Source of the DNA: Rivihabitans pingtungensis
GTDB taxonomy: Bacteria > Pseudomonadota > Gammaproteobacteria > Burkholderiales > Aquaspirillaceae
Reading direction: 5' to 3'
Length of the DNA stretch: 40,238 nucleotides
NCBI RefSeq assembly: GCF_003201855.1
Contig: NZ_QJKI01000030.1
Span: 1 to 40,238, forward strand
The position numbers and the translations under genes were made by a program. Every line of letters begins with the position of its first letter. Within the stretch, counting starts at the first letter, position 1. Shown in pieces: positions 7,758 to 15,102 of this stretch. The notes under the pieces were generated by a model that ran no database searches, was not told the DNA's origin, and saw only the letters and a list, made by a program, of their open reading frames with translations.

Positions 7758-8858
7758 TCAGGCCGGCACGGCTTCGCGCGCGGCGGCTTGGCGGGCTTCC
7801 AGCTCGCGCACCAGCGGCAGCACTTTTTCGCCGAAGTAGGCCACTTCTTCCTGGAAGTGCAAGAAGCCGGACAGAATCAGATCCACGCCCACCGCCTTGA
7901 GCGCGACGATGCGTTCGGCGATTTGTTGCGGGGTGCCGATCAGATTGGTCTTGAAGCCGTCGTTGTATTGCACCAGGTCTTCAAAGGTGGACTTGGCCCA
8001 GTTGCCTTCGCCTTCCGGGCTGGCGGCGCCGGCTTGCTTGACTTCGTGACCAAAGGCGCGCACGGCGTCCGGGTCGGCGTGGTCGATGATTTCGGCCAGC
8101 ACTTGCTGGGCTTCGGCTTCGGTGTCGCGGGCGATGATGAAGGCGTTGATGCCCACTTTCACCGTGTGGCCGTTGGCGGCGGCCTTGGCGCGGATGTCAT
8201 CCACCTGGGCCTTGATGCCTTCCACGGTGTTGCCGTTGGTGAAGTACCAGTCGGCAGCGCGCGAGGCCATGTCGCGGGCAGCGCGCGAGCTGCCGCCCTG
8301 GAAGATTTCCGGGCGCGGCTGTTGCAGCGGCTTGGGTTTCAGGCTGTAGTTGTGGAAGCGGTAGAAATCACCCTTGTAGGTGAAGTTGTCCTGCGTCCAG
8401 ATGCCCTTGAGCACGTCGATGAACTCTTCCGAACGGCGATAGCGCTCGTCGTGCTCCAGCCACGGCTCGCCGATGGCGGTGAATTCGCTGCGGAACCAGC
8501 CGGACACGATGTTCACGGCGATACGGCCATTGGTCAGGTGCGAGATGGTGGAGATCTGCTTGGCCAGCACCGCCGGATGCCACGGGCCGGGCAGAATGGC
8601 GGCAATCACCCGCAGCTTGTCCGTGGCGGCCAGCAGCGCATGGCTGATCGCCACCGATTCATGCTGATACTCGGCGCCATAGCCGGCGGTGAAGCGAATT
8701 TGCGACAGCGCATATTCAAAACCGGCTTTTTCGGCAATTTGCGCCAGCTTGCGGTTGTAGTCGATGTCCCAGCTGGTGCGCTGCGGCACCTTGCTGATCA
8801 CCAGACCGCCGCTGACATTGGGCACCCAGTAAGCAAATTTGATCGGGGTTTGGCTCAT
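7758..8858 (-). CDS. sfnG: dimethyl-sulfone monooxygenase SfnG (FMNH2-dependent)
   Basis: 366-aa flavin-dependent monooxygenase of the bacterial luciferase-like superfamily, closest in recall to Pseudomonas SfnG. That enzyme oxidises dimethyl sulfone to methanesulfinate and formaldehyde with FMNH2 and O2. Hallmarks are the N-terminus IKFAYWVPNVSGGLVISK, RTSWDIDYNRKLAQIAE, GRIAVNIVSGWFRSEF, EIFQGGSSRAARDMAS and SPEGEGNWAKSTFEDLVQYN. The start at 8858 has AAGGAG 9 nt upstream; the longer in-frame extension is rejected. It is the first gene of the sfnG-liv operon, with a sigma-54 promoter about 105 bp upstream. Reduced flavin could come from the MsuE-like reductase at 15226. Confidence 0.93.
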   Translation of the reverse strand: MSQTPIKFAYWVPNVSGGLVISKVPQRTSWDIDYNRKLAQIAEKAGFEYALSQIRFTAGYGAEYQHESVAISHALLAATDKLRVIAAILPGPWHPAVLAKQISTISHLTNGRIAVNIVSGWFRSEFTAIGEPWLEHDERYRRSEEFIDVLKGIWTQDNFTYKGDFYRFHNYSLKPKPLQQPRPEIFQGGSSRAARDMASRAADWYFTNGNTVEGIKAQVDDIRAKAAANGHTVKVGINAFIIARDTEAEAQQVLAEIIDHADPDAVRAFGHEVKQAGAASPEGEGNWAKSTFEDLVQYNDGFKTNLIGTPQQIAERIVALKAVGVDLILSGFLHFQEEVAYFGEKVLPLVRELEARQAAAREAVPA

Positions 8859-8962
8859 GCTATGCTCTCCTTCGGAATAAGGGCTGAAATAATTTCCCTG
8901 GGCGATGGGGTGGGCAATCAAGCCAGTAAATCATCGTGACCGGGGTTTTCATTTGTTTCTAT

Positions 8963-8978
8963 AGCATTTGCTGTGCCA
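8963..8978 (-). promoter_or_regulatory. sigma-54 promoter of sfnG-liv operon
   Basis: On the minus strand, TGGCACAGCAAATGCT: GG at 8977-8976 and GC at 8965-8964 are separated by exactly 10 nt, and the -24 element TGGCAC is perfect. A start near 8952 would leave a leader of about 95 nt. SfnR-type dyads lie 60-115 bp upstream. The 354-bp gap 8859-9212 holds this promoter, the dyads and the sfnB-like terminator. Confidence 0.85.
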
Positions 8979-9039
8979 GAAAATAAAATCATAAAATTCA
9001 ATGGCTTGTATTTTAATTATCCAATAAGCCCGCTGCGCA

Positions 9040-9059
9040 TTCAGCACAGCCGTGCTGAA
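9040..9059. promoter_or_regulatory. inverted repeat upstream of sfnG promoter
   Basis: Perfect dyad TTCAGCAC-AGCC-GTGCTGAA. It contains the CAGCA and TGCTG half-sites found at the other proposed activator sites, in the opposite order and again with 6 nt between them. It lies about 65 bp upstream of the -24 element. Confidence 0.55.
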
Positions 9060-9063
9060 AAGC

Positions 9064-9079
9064 TGCTGAATAAGCAGCA
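9064..9079. promoter_or_regulatory. proposed SfnR-type enhancer site (TGCTG-N6-CAGCA)
   Basis: TGCTG AATAAG CAGCA, about 90 bp upstream of the sfnG sigma-54 promoter, a typical enhancer distance. The same dyad recurs at 10560, 10636 and 13380, with a near copy at 15103. Confidence 0.65.
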
Positions 9080-9118
9080 CATTAAAAACCATGGGCCGCC
9101 ACAATGAATTTGTAGAAA

Positions 9119-9148
9119 TAAAAAAACCGGCCAACGGCCGGTTTTTTT
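9119..9148. terminator. Rho-independent terminator after sfnB-like gene
   Basis: CCGGCC-AAC-GGCCGG (9127-9141), flanked by an A tract on the left and seven T on the right, so it can act on both strands. For the minus-strand gene ending at 9213 it lies about 65 nt downstream and separates it from the sfnG promoter. Confidence 0.88.
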
Positions 9149-9212
9149 ATGGGTATCCCCCTGAAGTTTTTCTGTGGCTTTCGCCACCGCACAGGCGGTG
9201 ATTCAAATCCAT

Positions 9213-10409
9213 TCAAGAATAAAACGACGGCTTTGGATATGCGTCATTCAGCGCCCAATCGCCCAGTTCCTGCAGTTTGTAATCCACCGGATCGTGCAGC
9301 GAATGGGTGCGCAAATTGCGCCAGAAACGATCCAGCCGCAGCGCGGCGCTGGTGGCGCGCGCGCCGGTGACGTCAAACATCCGGCTGGTCAATTCCAGCC
9401 CAACCTGGTTGGTGGCCACTTTGGCGGTGGCGATGCTGATGGCCAGTTCACCGCGCTCGTCCGCCGTCAGCGCCTCACCCTGTCGCCAGGCTTGATCCAG
9501 CTGGCGGGCGGCGCGCTCCACCAGCAGCCGCGCGCCTTCCAGCCCCACCCAGAATTCGCCGTAATGCAGCAGGGTGTACGGGTCCTGATTGGCCGATTGC
9601 GCCAGCGAGGCCGGCCACAGCCGGCGCTGGCTCAAGGTGTAGCGGCGCGCCTCGGACAAGGCGCCTTCGGCAATGCCCAGATAAATGGTGGACAAAATCA
9701 GCTGGGCGATCAGCGGGCGCAGTGCAGAAAACGGCGTGGACAGCGGACCGGGGTCGAGCAGCAATTCATTGTGCGCCACCTTCACCTGCTTGAAATCGGC
9801 GCTGCCGCTGTCGGTTTGGCGCTGGCCCATATTGTCCCAGTCGTGAAACAGGGTAATGCCCTCGCGGCGGCTGGGCACGGCGGCAATCAGCAGCTTGTCG
9901 GCGCCGGGCTGGCGGGCCGACACCACCAGCATGTCGGAATCCAGCGCGCCCGAGCAAAAGCTCTTGCTGCCATGAAACACATAGCCATCACCGTCTGGCT
10001 GCGCCTCGGTGCGGCCGTCCAGCGGGTTGAGCGCATTGCCCCAGAACCAGCGCTCGCGCACGGTGGCCTCGAACCACGGCTGCCATTGCGCCGGTCGGCC
10101 AAACAGCCGCACGGTGGCCAACAACAGATGCTGAAAGGCAAACACATGCGCCACCGAGCTGTCCACGCGGGCGAACTGGCGCACCACATTCAGGGTGTCC
10201 TGCCAGCCGGCGCCCAGGCCGCCGTATTCGCGCGGGATGATCAGGGTCAGCAACCCGCTGTCGCGCAGCGCATCGCGCTCGGCCTTGGGCGTGCCGCCGC
10301 GCTGGTCGCGCTCGACGGCGGTTTCGGCAAAGCGCGCCGCCAACCGCGCCGCCTGATGAAAAATCGCCTCGCGGGCGTCGGCGGAAATCTCGTGTTGGGA
10401 AAAACTCAT
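9213..10409 (-). CDS. DszC/SfnB-like acyl-CoA-dehydrogenase-fold flavoprotein, copy A
   Basis: 398 aa with the acyl-CoA dehydrogenase fold: a helical N-terminal domain with SGLLTLIIPREYGGLGAGW, a middle beta domain, and a C-terminal helical domain ending in RTHSLHDPVDYKLQELGDW. DszC/SfnB-type family members act on sulfur compounds with reduced flavin rather than on CoA esters. The conserved block KSFCSGALDSDMLVVSA and the tail YPKPSFYS are nearly repeated in the divergent gene at 10850, showing a paralogous pair. The start at 10409 is chosen by alignment with that paralog; the long upstream open frame is rejected. The Shine-Dalgarno is weak. A strong sigma-54 promoter lies about 85 bp upstream. 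Exact substrate unknown; organosulfur oxidation is inferred. Confidence 0.85.
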   Translation of the reverse strand: MSFSQHEISADAREAIFHQAARLAARFAETAVERDQRGGTPKAERDALRDSGLLTLIIPREYGGLGAGWQDTLNVVRQFARVDSSVAHVFAFQHLLLATVRLFGRPAQWQPWFEATVRERWFWGNALNPLDGRTEAQPDGDGYVFHGSKSFCSGALDSDMLVVSARQPGADKLLIAAVPSRREGITLFHDWDNMGQRQTDSGSADFKQVKVAHNELLLDPGPLSTPFSALRPLIAQLILSTIYLGIAEGALSEARRYTLSQRRLWPASLAQSANQDPYTLLHYGEFWVGLEGARLLVERAARQLDQAWRQGEALTADERGELAISIATAKVATNQVGLELTSRMFDVTGARATSAALRLDRFWRNLRTHSLHDPVDYKLQELGDWALNDAYPKPSFYS

Positions 10410-10491
10410 GAAAAGGGCCCCGAATGACGAATGGCTGAATGAAATATGCGCTCGGCCCGCTGGCTGCGGCCGATTGCCTGGCCACCTCTTG

Positions 10492-10507
10492 AGCAGGGAG
10501 CGTGCCA
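10492..10507 (-). promoter_or_regulatory. sigma-54 promoter of flavoprotein copy A
   Basis: Minus strand TGGCACGCTCCCTGCT, with GG-N10-GC spacing exact and the full TGGCACG -24 block. The 440-bp divergent region 10410-10849 carries this promoter, two TGCTG-N6-CAGCA dyads, one shorter dyad and half-sites. I found no GG-N10-GC promoter for the rightward gene. Confidence 0.88.
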
Positions 10508-10559
10508 TGGCGGCGCGCCAGCCGGTTTTTTGCCGATGCTGTTGCCGGGGCCGCAATTT

Positions 10560-10575
10560 TGCTGAATATCCAGCA
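10560..10575. promoter_or_regulatory. proposed SfnR-type enhancer site
   Basis: TGCTG AATATC CAGCA, about 55 bp upstream of the -24 element of copy A. A further half-site, TGCTGAATCTG, follows at 10581. Confidence 0.62.
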
Positions 10576-10635
10576 GGCATTGCTGAATCTGCCGCGCGGG
10601 CGGCGATAATTTGTCGGGCAAAAAAACATGCGGCC

Positions 10636-10651
10636 TGCTGCTGAATCAGCA
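10636..10651. promoter_or_regulatory. proposed SfnR-type enhancer site
   Basis: TGCTG CTGAAT CAGCA, with a second, tighter dyad TGCTG-ATT-CAGCA at 10666-10678. They lie between the divergent flavoprotein genes and could serve either direction. Confidence 0.62.
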
Positions 10652-10849
10652 AGTCATCCGCAGTCTGCTGATTCAGCAACAGGGGCACGGCGCTTTCAGC
10701 AGAATTTGTGCTTAATAAAGCTGTTTTTCCGCATATTTGTTGCAATGCAATGACGTATGCTGTTTGGGCAGCAGCGATATGGCTTGCGCTTTTGCTGGCA
10801 GCGCAGCATCGCCATGGCTGGTTTTTTCCGCCTCATCGAGAACGCGCCC

Positions 10850-12040
10850 ATGCCCATTTTTTGCGAAACACTCCCCACCGTGTCCGACCCGCTGGCCACC
10901 GCCCGCGCGTTGGCCGAGGCTTTTGCCCGCACGGCGGTGGAGCGCGACCAGCGCGGCGGCACGCCCAAGGCCGAGCGTGACGCGCTGCGCGACAGCGGGC
11001 TGCTGCGTTTGTCGATTCCGCGCGAGTACGGCGGCCTGGGCGCAGACTGGACGCTGACCATGCGCGTGGTGCGCGAACTGGCGCAAGCCGACAGCTCGAT
11101 TGGCCATGTGTTTGCCTTTCACCACCTGATGCTGGCCACCGTGCGGCTGTTTGGCCAGCCGGCGCAATGGCAGCCGTGGTTTGAACACACCCCCCGGCGG
11201 CAATGGTTTTGGGGCAACGCCATGAACCCGCTGGACACCCGCACGCTGTGCCGCGAAGCCAGCGGCGGCCATGAATTATCTGGCAAAAAAAGTTTTTGCT
11301 CGGGCGCGCTGGATTCCGAAATGCTGTTGGTGTCCGCCATTCGCGAGCGCGACCGCGAATTTATTACCATGGCATTACCCAGCGGCCGTAGCGGCATCAG
11401 CATTATTCAGGACTGGGACAATATCGGGCAGCGCCAGACCGACAGCGGCAGCGTCAATTTCGAACGCGTGCGCGTCGAGCATCAGGAAATCCTGGATAAC
11501 CCTGGGCCATTAAGCACGCCTTACGCCTGTTTGCGCTCGCTGCTGGCGCAGCTGATTCTGGCCAATATTTATCTGGGCATTGCCGAAGGCGCTTTTGCCG
11601 ACGCCCGGCATTACACCCTGCATGAAGCACGCCCGTGGTTTTTGTCCGGCCACCGCCAGATGGCCGACGATCCTTACATCCTCAATCACTACGGTGAATT
11701 CTGGATGGGGCTGGAAACCGTGCGCACGCTGGCCGACCGCGCCGCCGCGCTGTTTGACGACGCCTGGCGCCGTCAGGCGGCGCTGGACGCCAGCATGCGC
11801 GGCGACGTGGCGCTGGCGGTGACGCTGGCCAAAGTGTCCGCCACCCGGGTGGGGCTGGACCTCACCAGCCGCATGTTCGACGTGGCCGGCGCGCGCGCCA
11901 CCCACGCCGGCCTGCGCCTGGACCGCTACTGGCGCAATCTGCGCACCCACACCCTGCACGACCCGATTGATTACAAGATAAGGGAGCTAGGCACATGGGC
12001 CTTGACCGAACGCTACCCCACGCCGACGTTTTATTCATGA
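10850..12040 (+). CDS. DszC/SfnB-like acyl-CoA-dehydrogenase-fold flavoprotein, copy B
   Basis: 396 aa, a full-length paralog of the divergent gene at 9213-10409. Shared landmarks are TAVERDQRGGTPKAERDALRDSGLL, IPREYGGLGA, WFWGNAMNPLD, KSFCSGALDSEMLLVSA, DWDNIGQRQTDSGS, LTSRMFDVAGARAT and an FYS end. The ATG at 10850 aligns with the start of the paralog; an alternative ATG at 10814 would add 12 residues. Its stop overlaps the start of the sfnR-like gene (ATGA), so the two are translationally coupled. The promoter is uncertain: the best sigma-54 candidate (10780-10796) has an 11-nt instead of 10-nt spacing. Confidence 0.85.
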   Translation: MPIFCETLPTVSDPLATARALAEAFARTAVERDQRGGTPKAERDALRDSGLLRLSIPREYGGLGADWTLTMRVVRELAQADSSIGHVFAFHHLMLATVRLFGQPAQWQPWFEHTPRRQWFWGNAMNPLDTRTLCREASGGHELSGKKSFCSGALDSEMLLVSAIRERDREFITMALPSGRSGISIIQDWDNIGQRQTDSGSVNFERVRVEHQEILDNPGPLSTPYACLRSLLAQLILANIYLGIAEGAFADARHYTLHEARPWFLSGHRQMADDPYILNHYGEFWMGLETVRTLADRAAALFDDAWRRQAALDASMRGDVALAVTLAKVSATRVGLDLTSRMFDVAGARATHAGLRLDRYWRNLRTHTLHDPIDYKIRELGTWALTERYPTPTFYS

Positions 12041-13149
12041 CCCCCCCATCGACCCCACCCTCACGCCCGCCGGCTGACCCCACGCGCGGGGTGATCACCC
12101 TGCCTAATCCGCAGTCGCTGACCACCTCGATCCGCGCCACCGCGCAGGTGTTTGAAGACCCGCAATCGGTGGCGCTGCTGGCGCGCATCCGCCAGATCGC
12201 CCCCAGCGAGGCCAATGTGCTGATCATTGGCGAAACCGGCACCGGCAAAGAGCTGGTGGCGCGCCATGTGCACGCCTTGAGCCAGCGCCAGGGCCGGCCG
12301 TTTGTCGCGGTCAATTGCGGGGCGTTTTCAGAAAACCTGGTGGAAAGCGAGCTGTTTGGCCACGAAAAAGGCGCGTTCACCGGCGCGTTTGACGCCAAGC
12401 CCGGCTGGTTTGAAGCCGCCAACGGCGGCACGCTGTTTCTGGATGAAATCGGCGACTTGCCGCTGCATATCCAGGTCAAGCTGCTGCGCGTGCTGCAAGA
12501 GCGCGAAGTGGTGCGCCTGGGCGCGCGCAAGGCCATCCCGATCAATGTGCGGCTGATCGCCGCCACCAATGTGCGCCTGGAAGAAGCCGTCGCCGCCGGC
12601 AATTTCCGCGAAGACCTGTACTACCGGCTGCGCGTGGCGTTGCTCACCCTGCCGGCGCTGCGCGACCGCCCCGGCGACATCATCCCGCTGGCGCATTATT
12701 TCATCGACGAATATCGCCGCCGGCTGGGCTACCAGCGCGTCAGCCTGCAAGCCGACAGCGAAGCCAAGCTGCTGTCGCACGCCTGGCCGGGCAATATCCG
12801 CGAGCTGGAAAACATCATTCACCACGCCCTGCTGATCTGCAAGGACGGCCAGGTTCGCCCGGAAGACATCCACCTGCCGCTGTCCTGGCCGCTGGCCCCG
12901 CGCCCCGGCGCGCCCGCCGCCGCCGACCCGTGCAGCGGCGAACCGCAAGAACGGCTGCGCAGCGCGCTGCAAGCGCTGTTTCAGCTCGAGCACGAGCATT
13001 TGTACGACTGGATTGAAGAAACCGTCATCCGCGCCGCCTACGACTACTGCCACCGCAACCAGGTGCAAGCCGCGCGCATGCTCGGCGTAAGCCGCAATGT
13101 GATGCGCTCGCGGCTGATCAAGATTGGCGCCATCAGCGCGCTGAAGTAG
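12037..13149 (+). CDS. sfnR: SfnR-like sigma-54-dependent transcriptional activator
   Basis: 370-aa enhancer-binding protein with almost no N-terminal signal domain, as in Pseudomonas SfnR. Walker A GETGTGKE is at residues 65-72, the sigma-54 contact motif GAFTGA at 112-117, and Walker B GTLFLDEIGD at 131-140. The arginine-rich FREDLYYRL and the sensor region HAWPGNIRELEN follow. A Fis-type helix-turn-helix (QAARMLGVSRNVMRSRLIKIG) lies at the C-terminus. The segment LPNPQSLTTSIRATAQVFEDP matches SfnR as I recall it. The start at 12037 overlaps the upstream stop (ATGA). SfnR activates sfn genes for sulfone use in P. putida. Here the likely targets are the four sigma-54 promoters in 8.9-15.2 kb. 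Lacking a sensor, its activity is probably set by its expression level. Confidence 0.92.
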   Translation: MTPPSTPPSRPPADPTRGVITLPNPQSLTTSIRATAQVFEDPQSVALLARIRQIAPSEANVLIIGETGTGKELVARHVHALSQRQGRPFVAVNCGAFSENLVESELFGHEKGAFTGAFDAKPGWFEAANGGTLFLDEIGDLPLHIQVKLLRVLQEREVVRLGARKAIPINVRLIAATNVRLEEAVAAGNFREDLYYRLRVALLTLPALRDRPGDIIPLAHYFIDEYRRRLGYQRVSLQADSEAKLLSHAWPGNIRELENIIHHALLICKDGQVRPEDIHLPLSWPLAPRPGAPAAADPCSGEPQERLRSALQALFQLEHEHLYDWIEETVIRAAYDYCHRNQVQAARMLGVSRNVMRSRLIKIGAISALK

Positions 13150-13212
13150 ACGGCGCGTAGCGCCGCTTACCCCAGACTTCTCCTCGCGCGGCGTCCCCCA
13201 CGCCGCAGCTTG

Positions 13213-13241
13213 CGCCCCGGCTTATTGCCGGGGCGTTTTTT
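13213..13241 (+). terminator. Rho-independent terminator after sfnR
   Basis: CGCCCCGGC-TTATT-GCCGGGGCG is a perfect 9-bp stem followed by six T, 64 bp after the sfnR stop. Confidence 0.93.
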
Positions 13242-13260
13242 CTGCTGGTGAGAAACCTTG

Positions 13261-13330
13261 GCAAAGCGTGCCTGGCGAGGCGTGCGGCCGCTGCCGCGCA
13301 ACAACGCCAGAAGGATTTTTTGAGCGGCGT
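13261..13330 (-). repeat. palindromic repeat family, copy 1 (internally deleted, inverted)
   Basis: Read on the minus strand it carries GCCGCTCA, CTGGCGTTGTTG, GCGGCCGCAC and CGCCAGGCACGC, blocks shared in the same order with the element at 20046-20177. The central part is missing. It lies in the 364-bp gap 13150-13513, between the sfnR terminator and the control region of the outer-membrane protein. Confidence 0.6.
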
Positions 13331-13379
13331 TGATGGGCAGCGCGCTGCCCACCCAGCCAGCAGTTCACCAGCACGTTCT

Positions 13380-13395
13380 TGCTGACTGATCAGCA
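13380..13395. promoter_or_regulatory. proposed SfnR-type enhancer site
   Basis: TGCTG ACTGAT CAGCA, 52 bp upstream of the sigma-54 promoter at 13448. Confidence 0.65.
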
Positions 13396-13447
13396 CGCCG
13401 CGGATCAATTTTCAAATAAATCCATTTAAATTCATGGTTTTAATTAC

Positions 13448-13463
13448 TGGCACGCATCTGGCA
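13448..13463 (+). promoter_or_regulatory. sigma-54 promoter of outer-membrane protein gene
   Basis: TGGCACGCATCTGGCA: full TGGCACG -24 block and GG-N10-GC exact (GG 13449-13450, GC 13461-13462), 50 bp before the ATG. Confidence 0.88.
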
Positions 13464-13513
13464 ATAGGGAACACGCATATCGCTTCCCCCATACACCACA
13501 GGAACCCCATCCG

Positions 13514-14377
13514 ATGCATGCTACAAAACTTCTCCCCGCCGCCGTGTGGCTGGCGCTGGCCGCCGGGCCGGCGGTTGCCGGCATCAACACCGACCCGCTG
13601 GATTATGTGCCGGCGCCGGCCGGCACGACGCTGGCGGCGATTTACTACCAGAACAACCATTCGTCCAGCCAATACGCCGATGGCCGCCAGGTGGCGCAGA
13701 ACAGCATTCAGGCCGATGTCGGCATTGCCCGTTTTGTGCATTACACCGAGCTGGCCGGCTTTCGCATTGCCCCGCAGGTGCTGCTGCCGGCCGTGAGCGT
13801 GGAAGTCGGCGGCAAGGGCAACACCGTCAGCGCCGATGGCATCAGCGACCCGATTCTGGGTTTGCCGGTGTGGCTGGTGAACCGGCCTGAGCAGCGCCTG
13901 TATTTTGCCGTCACCCCGTATCTGCATCTGCCGCTGGGCCGCTACAACAGCAATCGCCCGCTGAACCCTGGCGACAACCGCTGGAAACTCACCCTGCAAG
14001 GCGGCTTGTCGGTCGGGCTGGGCGAGAAAACCACGCTGGACGTGATTGGCGACGCACAGTGGTTTAGCGACAACCGCGACATCGCTGGCGGCGGCCACCT
14101 GGCGCAAAAAGCCCTGTATTCGCTGCAGCCGCAACTGACTTACCAGCTTGCGCCGGGGCTGACCAGCTCCTTGGGCGTCTATCACGTCTGGGGTGGCGCC
14201 ACCCAGGTGCGCGGCGTCGATCAGCACGACCGCACCCGCACCACCACTGCGCTGGGCACGGTGTCTTACTGGCTGGGCAAAACCGACAACCTGCAATTCC
14301 AGTACCGCGCCGACACCGAGGTGAAAAACGGCGCCAAGACCCACGGCTTGCAACTGCGCTTTTTGCACGTGTTTTGA
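13514..14377 (+). CDS. outer-membrane channel/transporter, Phenol_MetA_deg-like
   Basis: 287 aa with a signal peptide (MHATKLLPAAVWLALAAG, cleavage near AVAG). The rest has the alternating-hydrophobicity pattern of an outer-membrane beta-barrel ending in a terminal phenylalanine (FLHVF). The layout (NTDPLDYVPAPAGT, LGLPVWL, FAVTPYLHLPLG) resembles the MetA-pathway/SphA-like transporter family often seen with catabolic operons. A sigma-54 promoter and an activator site precede it, placing it in the organosulfur regulon. The likely job is passage of an organosulfur compound across the outer membrane, which is inference. AGGAA lies upstream of the ATG. ribA follows after 66 bp. Confidence 0.8.
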   Translation: MHATKLLPAAVWLALAAGPAVAGINTDPLDYVPAPAGTTLAAIYYQNNHSSSQYADGRQVAQNSIQADVGIARFVHYTELAGFRIAPQVLLPAVSVEVGGKGNTVSADGISDPILGLPVWLVNRPEQRLYFAVTPYLHLPLGRYNSNRPLNPGDNRWKLTLQGGLSVGLGEKTTLDVIGDAQWFSDNRDIAGGGHLAQKALYSLQPQLTYQLAPGLTSSLGVYHVWGGATQVRGVDQHDRTRTTTALGTVSYWLGKTDNLQFQYRADTEVKNGAKTHGLQLRFLHVF

Positions 14378-14383
14378 TTGACT

Positions 14384-14411
14384 GCCGCCCGCGCCTTGTT
14401 GGCCGGGCGGC
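14384..14411 (+). terminator. GC-rich stem-loop between outer-membrane gene and ribA
   Basis: GCCGCCCG and CGGGCGGC pair, extended by GCC/GGC around a TTGTT loop with one bulged base. A T tract occurs only 12 nt later, so it may be a weak terminator or an intercistronic processing stem. Confidence 0.4.
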
Positions 14412-14443
14412 GCGTCCTGTCTGATTTTTTTCTGGTGTTCGCC

Positions 14444-15058
14444 ATGTCTGAAACGCTCACCCTTTCTGCTGCCGCGCCAGTGCGCTGGCTATCCAGCGCG
14501 CGGCTGCCCACCCGCCATGGCGCATTCACCGCGCATGCCTTTGCCGCCGATGGCGTGGAACATCTGGCGCTGACCGTCGGCGTGCTCGACCCGGCGCGGC
14601 CGGCCTTGGTGCGCCTGCATTCGGAATGCCTGACCGGCGATGTGCTGGGCTCGCGGCGCTGCGATTGCGGCGAGCAGCTTGATCAGGCGTTGCAGCGCAT
14701 CCAGGCCGAGGGGGTGGGCGTGTTGCTCTACCTGCGCGGCCATGAGGGGCGCGGCATTGGCCTGGGGCACAAATTGTCCGCCTACCGCTTGCAGGAGCAG
14801 GGGCTGGACACGGTGGAGGCCAATCTGGCGCTGGGCCTGCCGGTGGACAGCCGCGACTACCGCGCCGCCGCCGCCATGCTGCAAGCGCTGGGGGTGCGCC
14901 AGGTGCGGCTGTTGTCCAACAACCCGCGCAAGCTGGCGGCGCTGGACGCCGCCGGGCTGGAGGTGGTGGAGCGGGTGGCGCTGGCGACTGAGGCGCAGGC
15001 CGACAACCGCCGCTACCTGGACGCCAAGCGCACCCGGCTGGGCCATTGGTTGCCATAA
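14444..15058 (+). CDS. ribA: GTP cyclohydrolase II
   Basis: 204 aa, the first enzyme of riboflavin synthesis, hydrolysing GTP to the 2,5-diaminopyrimidine intermediate, formate and pyrophosphate. The zinc-binding cysteines are in CLTGDVLGSRRCDCGEQ (Cys62, Cys73, Cys75). GTP-binding and catalytic blocks are RLHSE, RGHEGRGIGLGHK and TVEANLALGLPVDSRDY. It is a stand-alone RibA of normal length without a RibB domain. The ATG at 14444 follows poor Shine-Dalgarno sequence. Its place behind a sigma-54-controlled gene and before an FMN reductase suggests a dedicated flavin supply for the FMNH2-dependent enzymes nearby (inference). A housekeeping copy probably exists elsewhere. Confidence 0.93.
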   Translation: MSETLTLSAAAPVRWLSSARLPTRHGAFTAHAFAADGVEHLALTVGVLDPARPALVRLHSECLTGDVLGSRRCDCGEQLDQALQRIQAEGVGVLLYLRGHEGRGIGLGHKLSAYRLQEQGLDTVEANLALGLPVDSRDYRAAAAMLQALGVRQVRLLSNNPRKLAALDAAGLEVVERVALATEAQADNRRYLDAKRTRLGHWLP

Positions 15059-15102
15059 CGCGCCAGGCGCTGCTGGTGGACTGACTACCAGGCAGCAGCC
15101 GT

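Noticed and set aside
5764..7839. Plus-strand open frame of about 690 codons opposite livG and the ligase-like gene
   Set aside because: Shadow frame; low-complexity Arg/Gln/Ala composition, no ribosome binding site, no domain.
10780..10796. Sigma-54 promoter for flavoprotein B (TGGCTTGCGCTTTTGCT)
   Set aside because: Spacing between GG and GC is 11 nt instead of 10; not accepted as a promoter.
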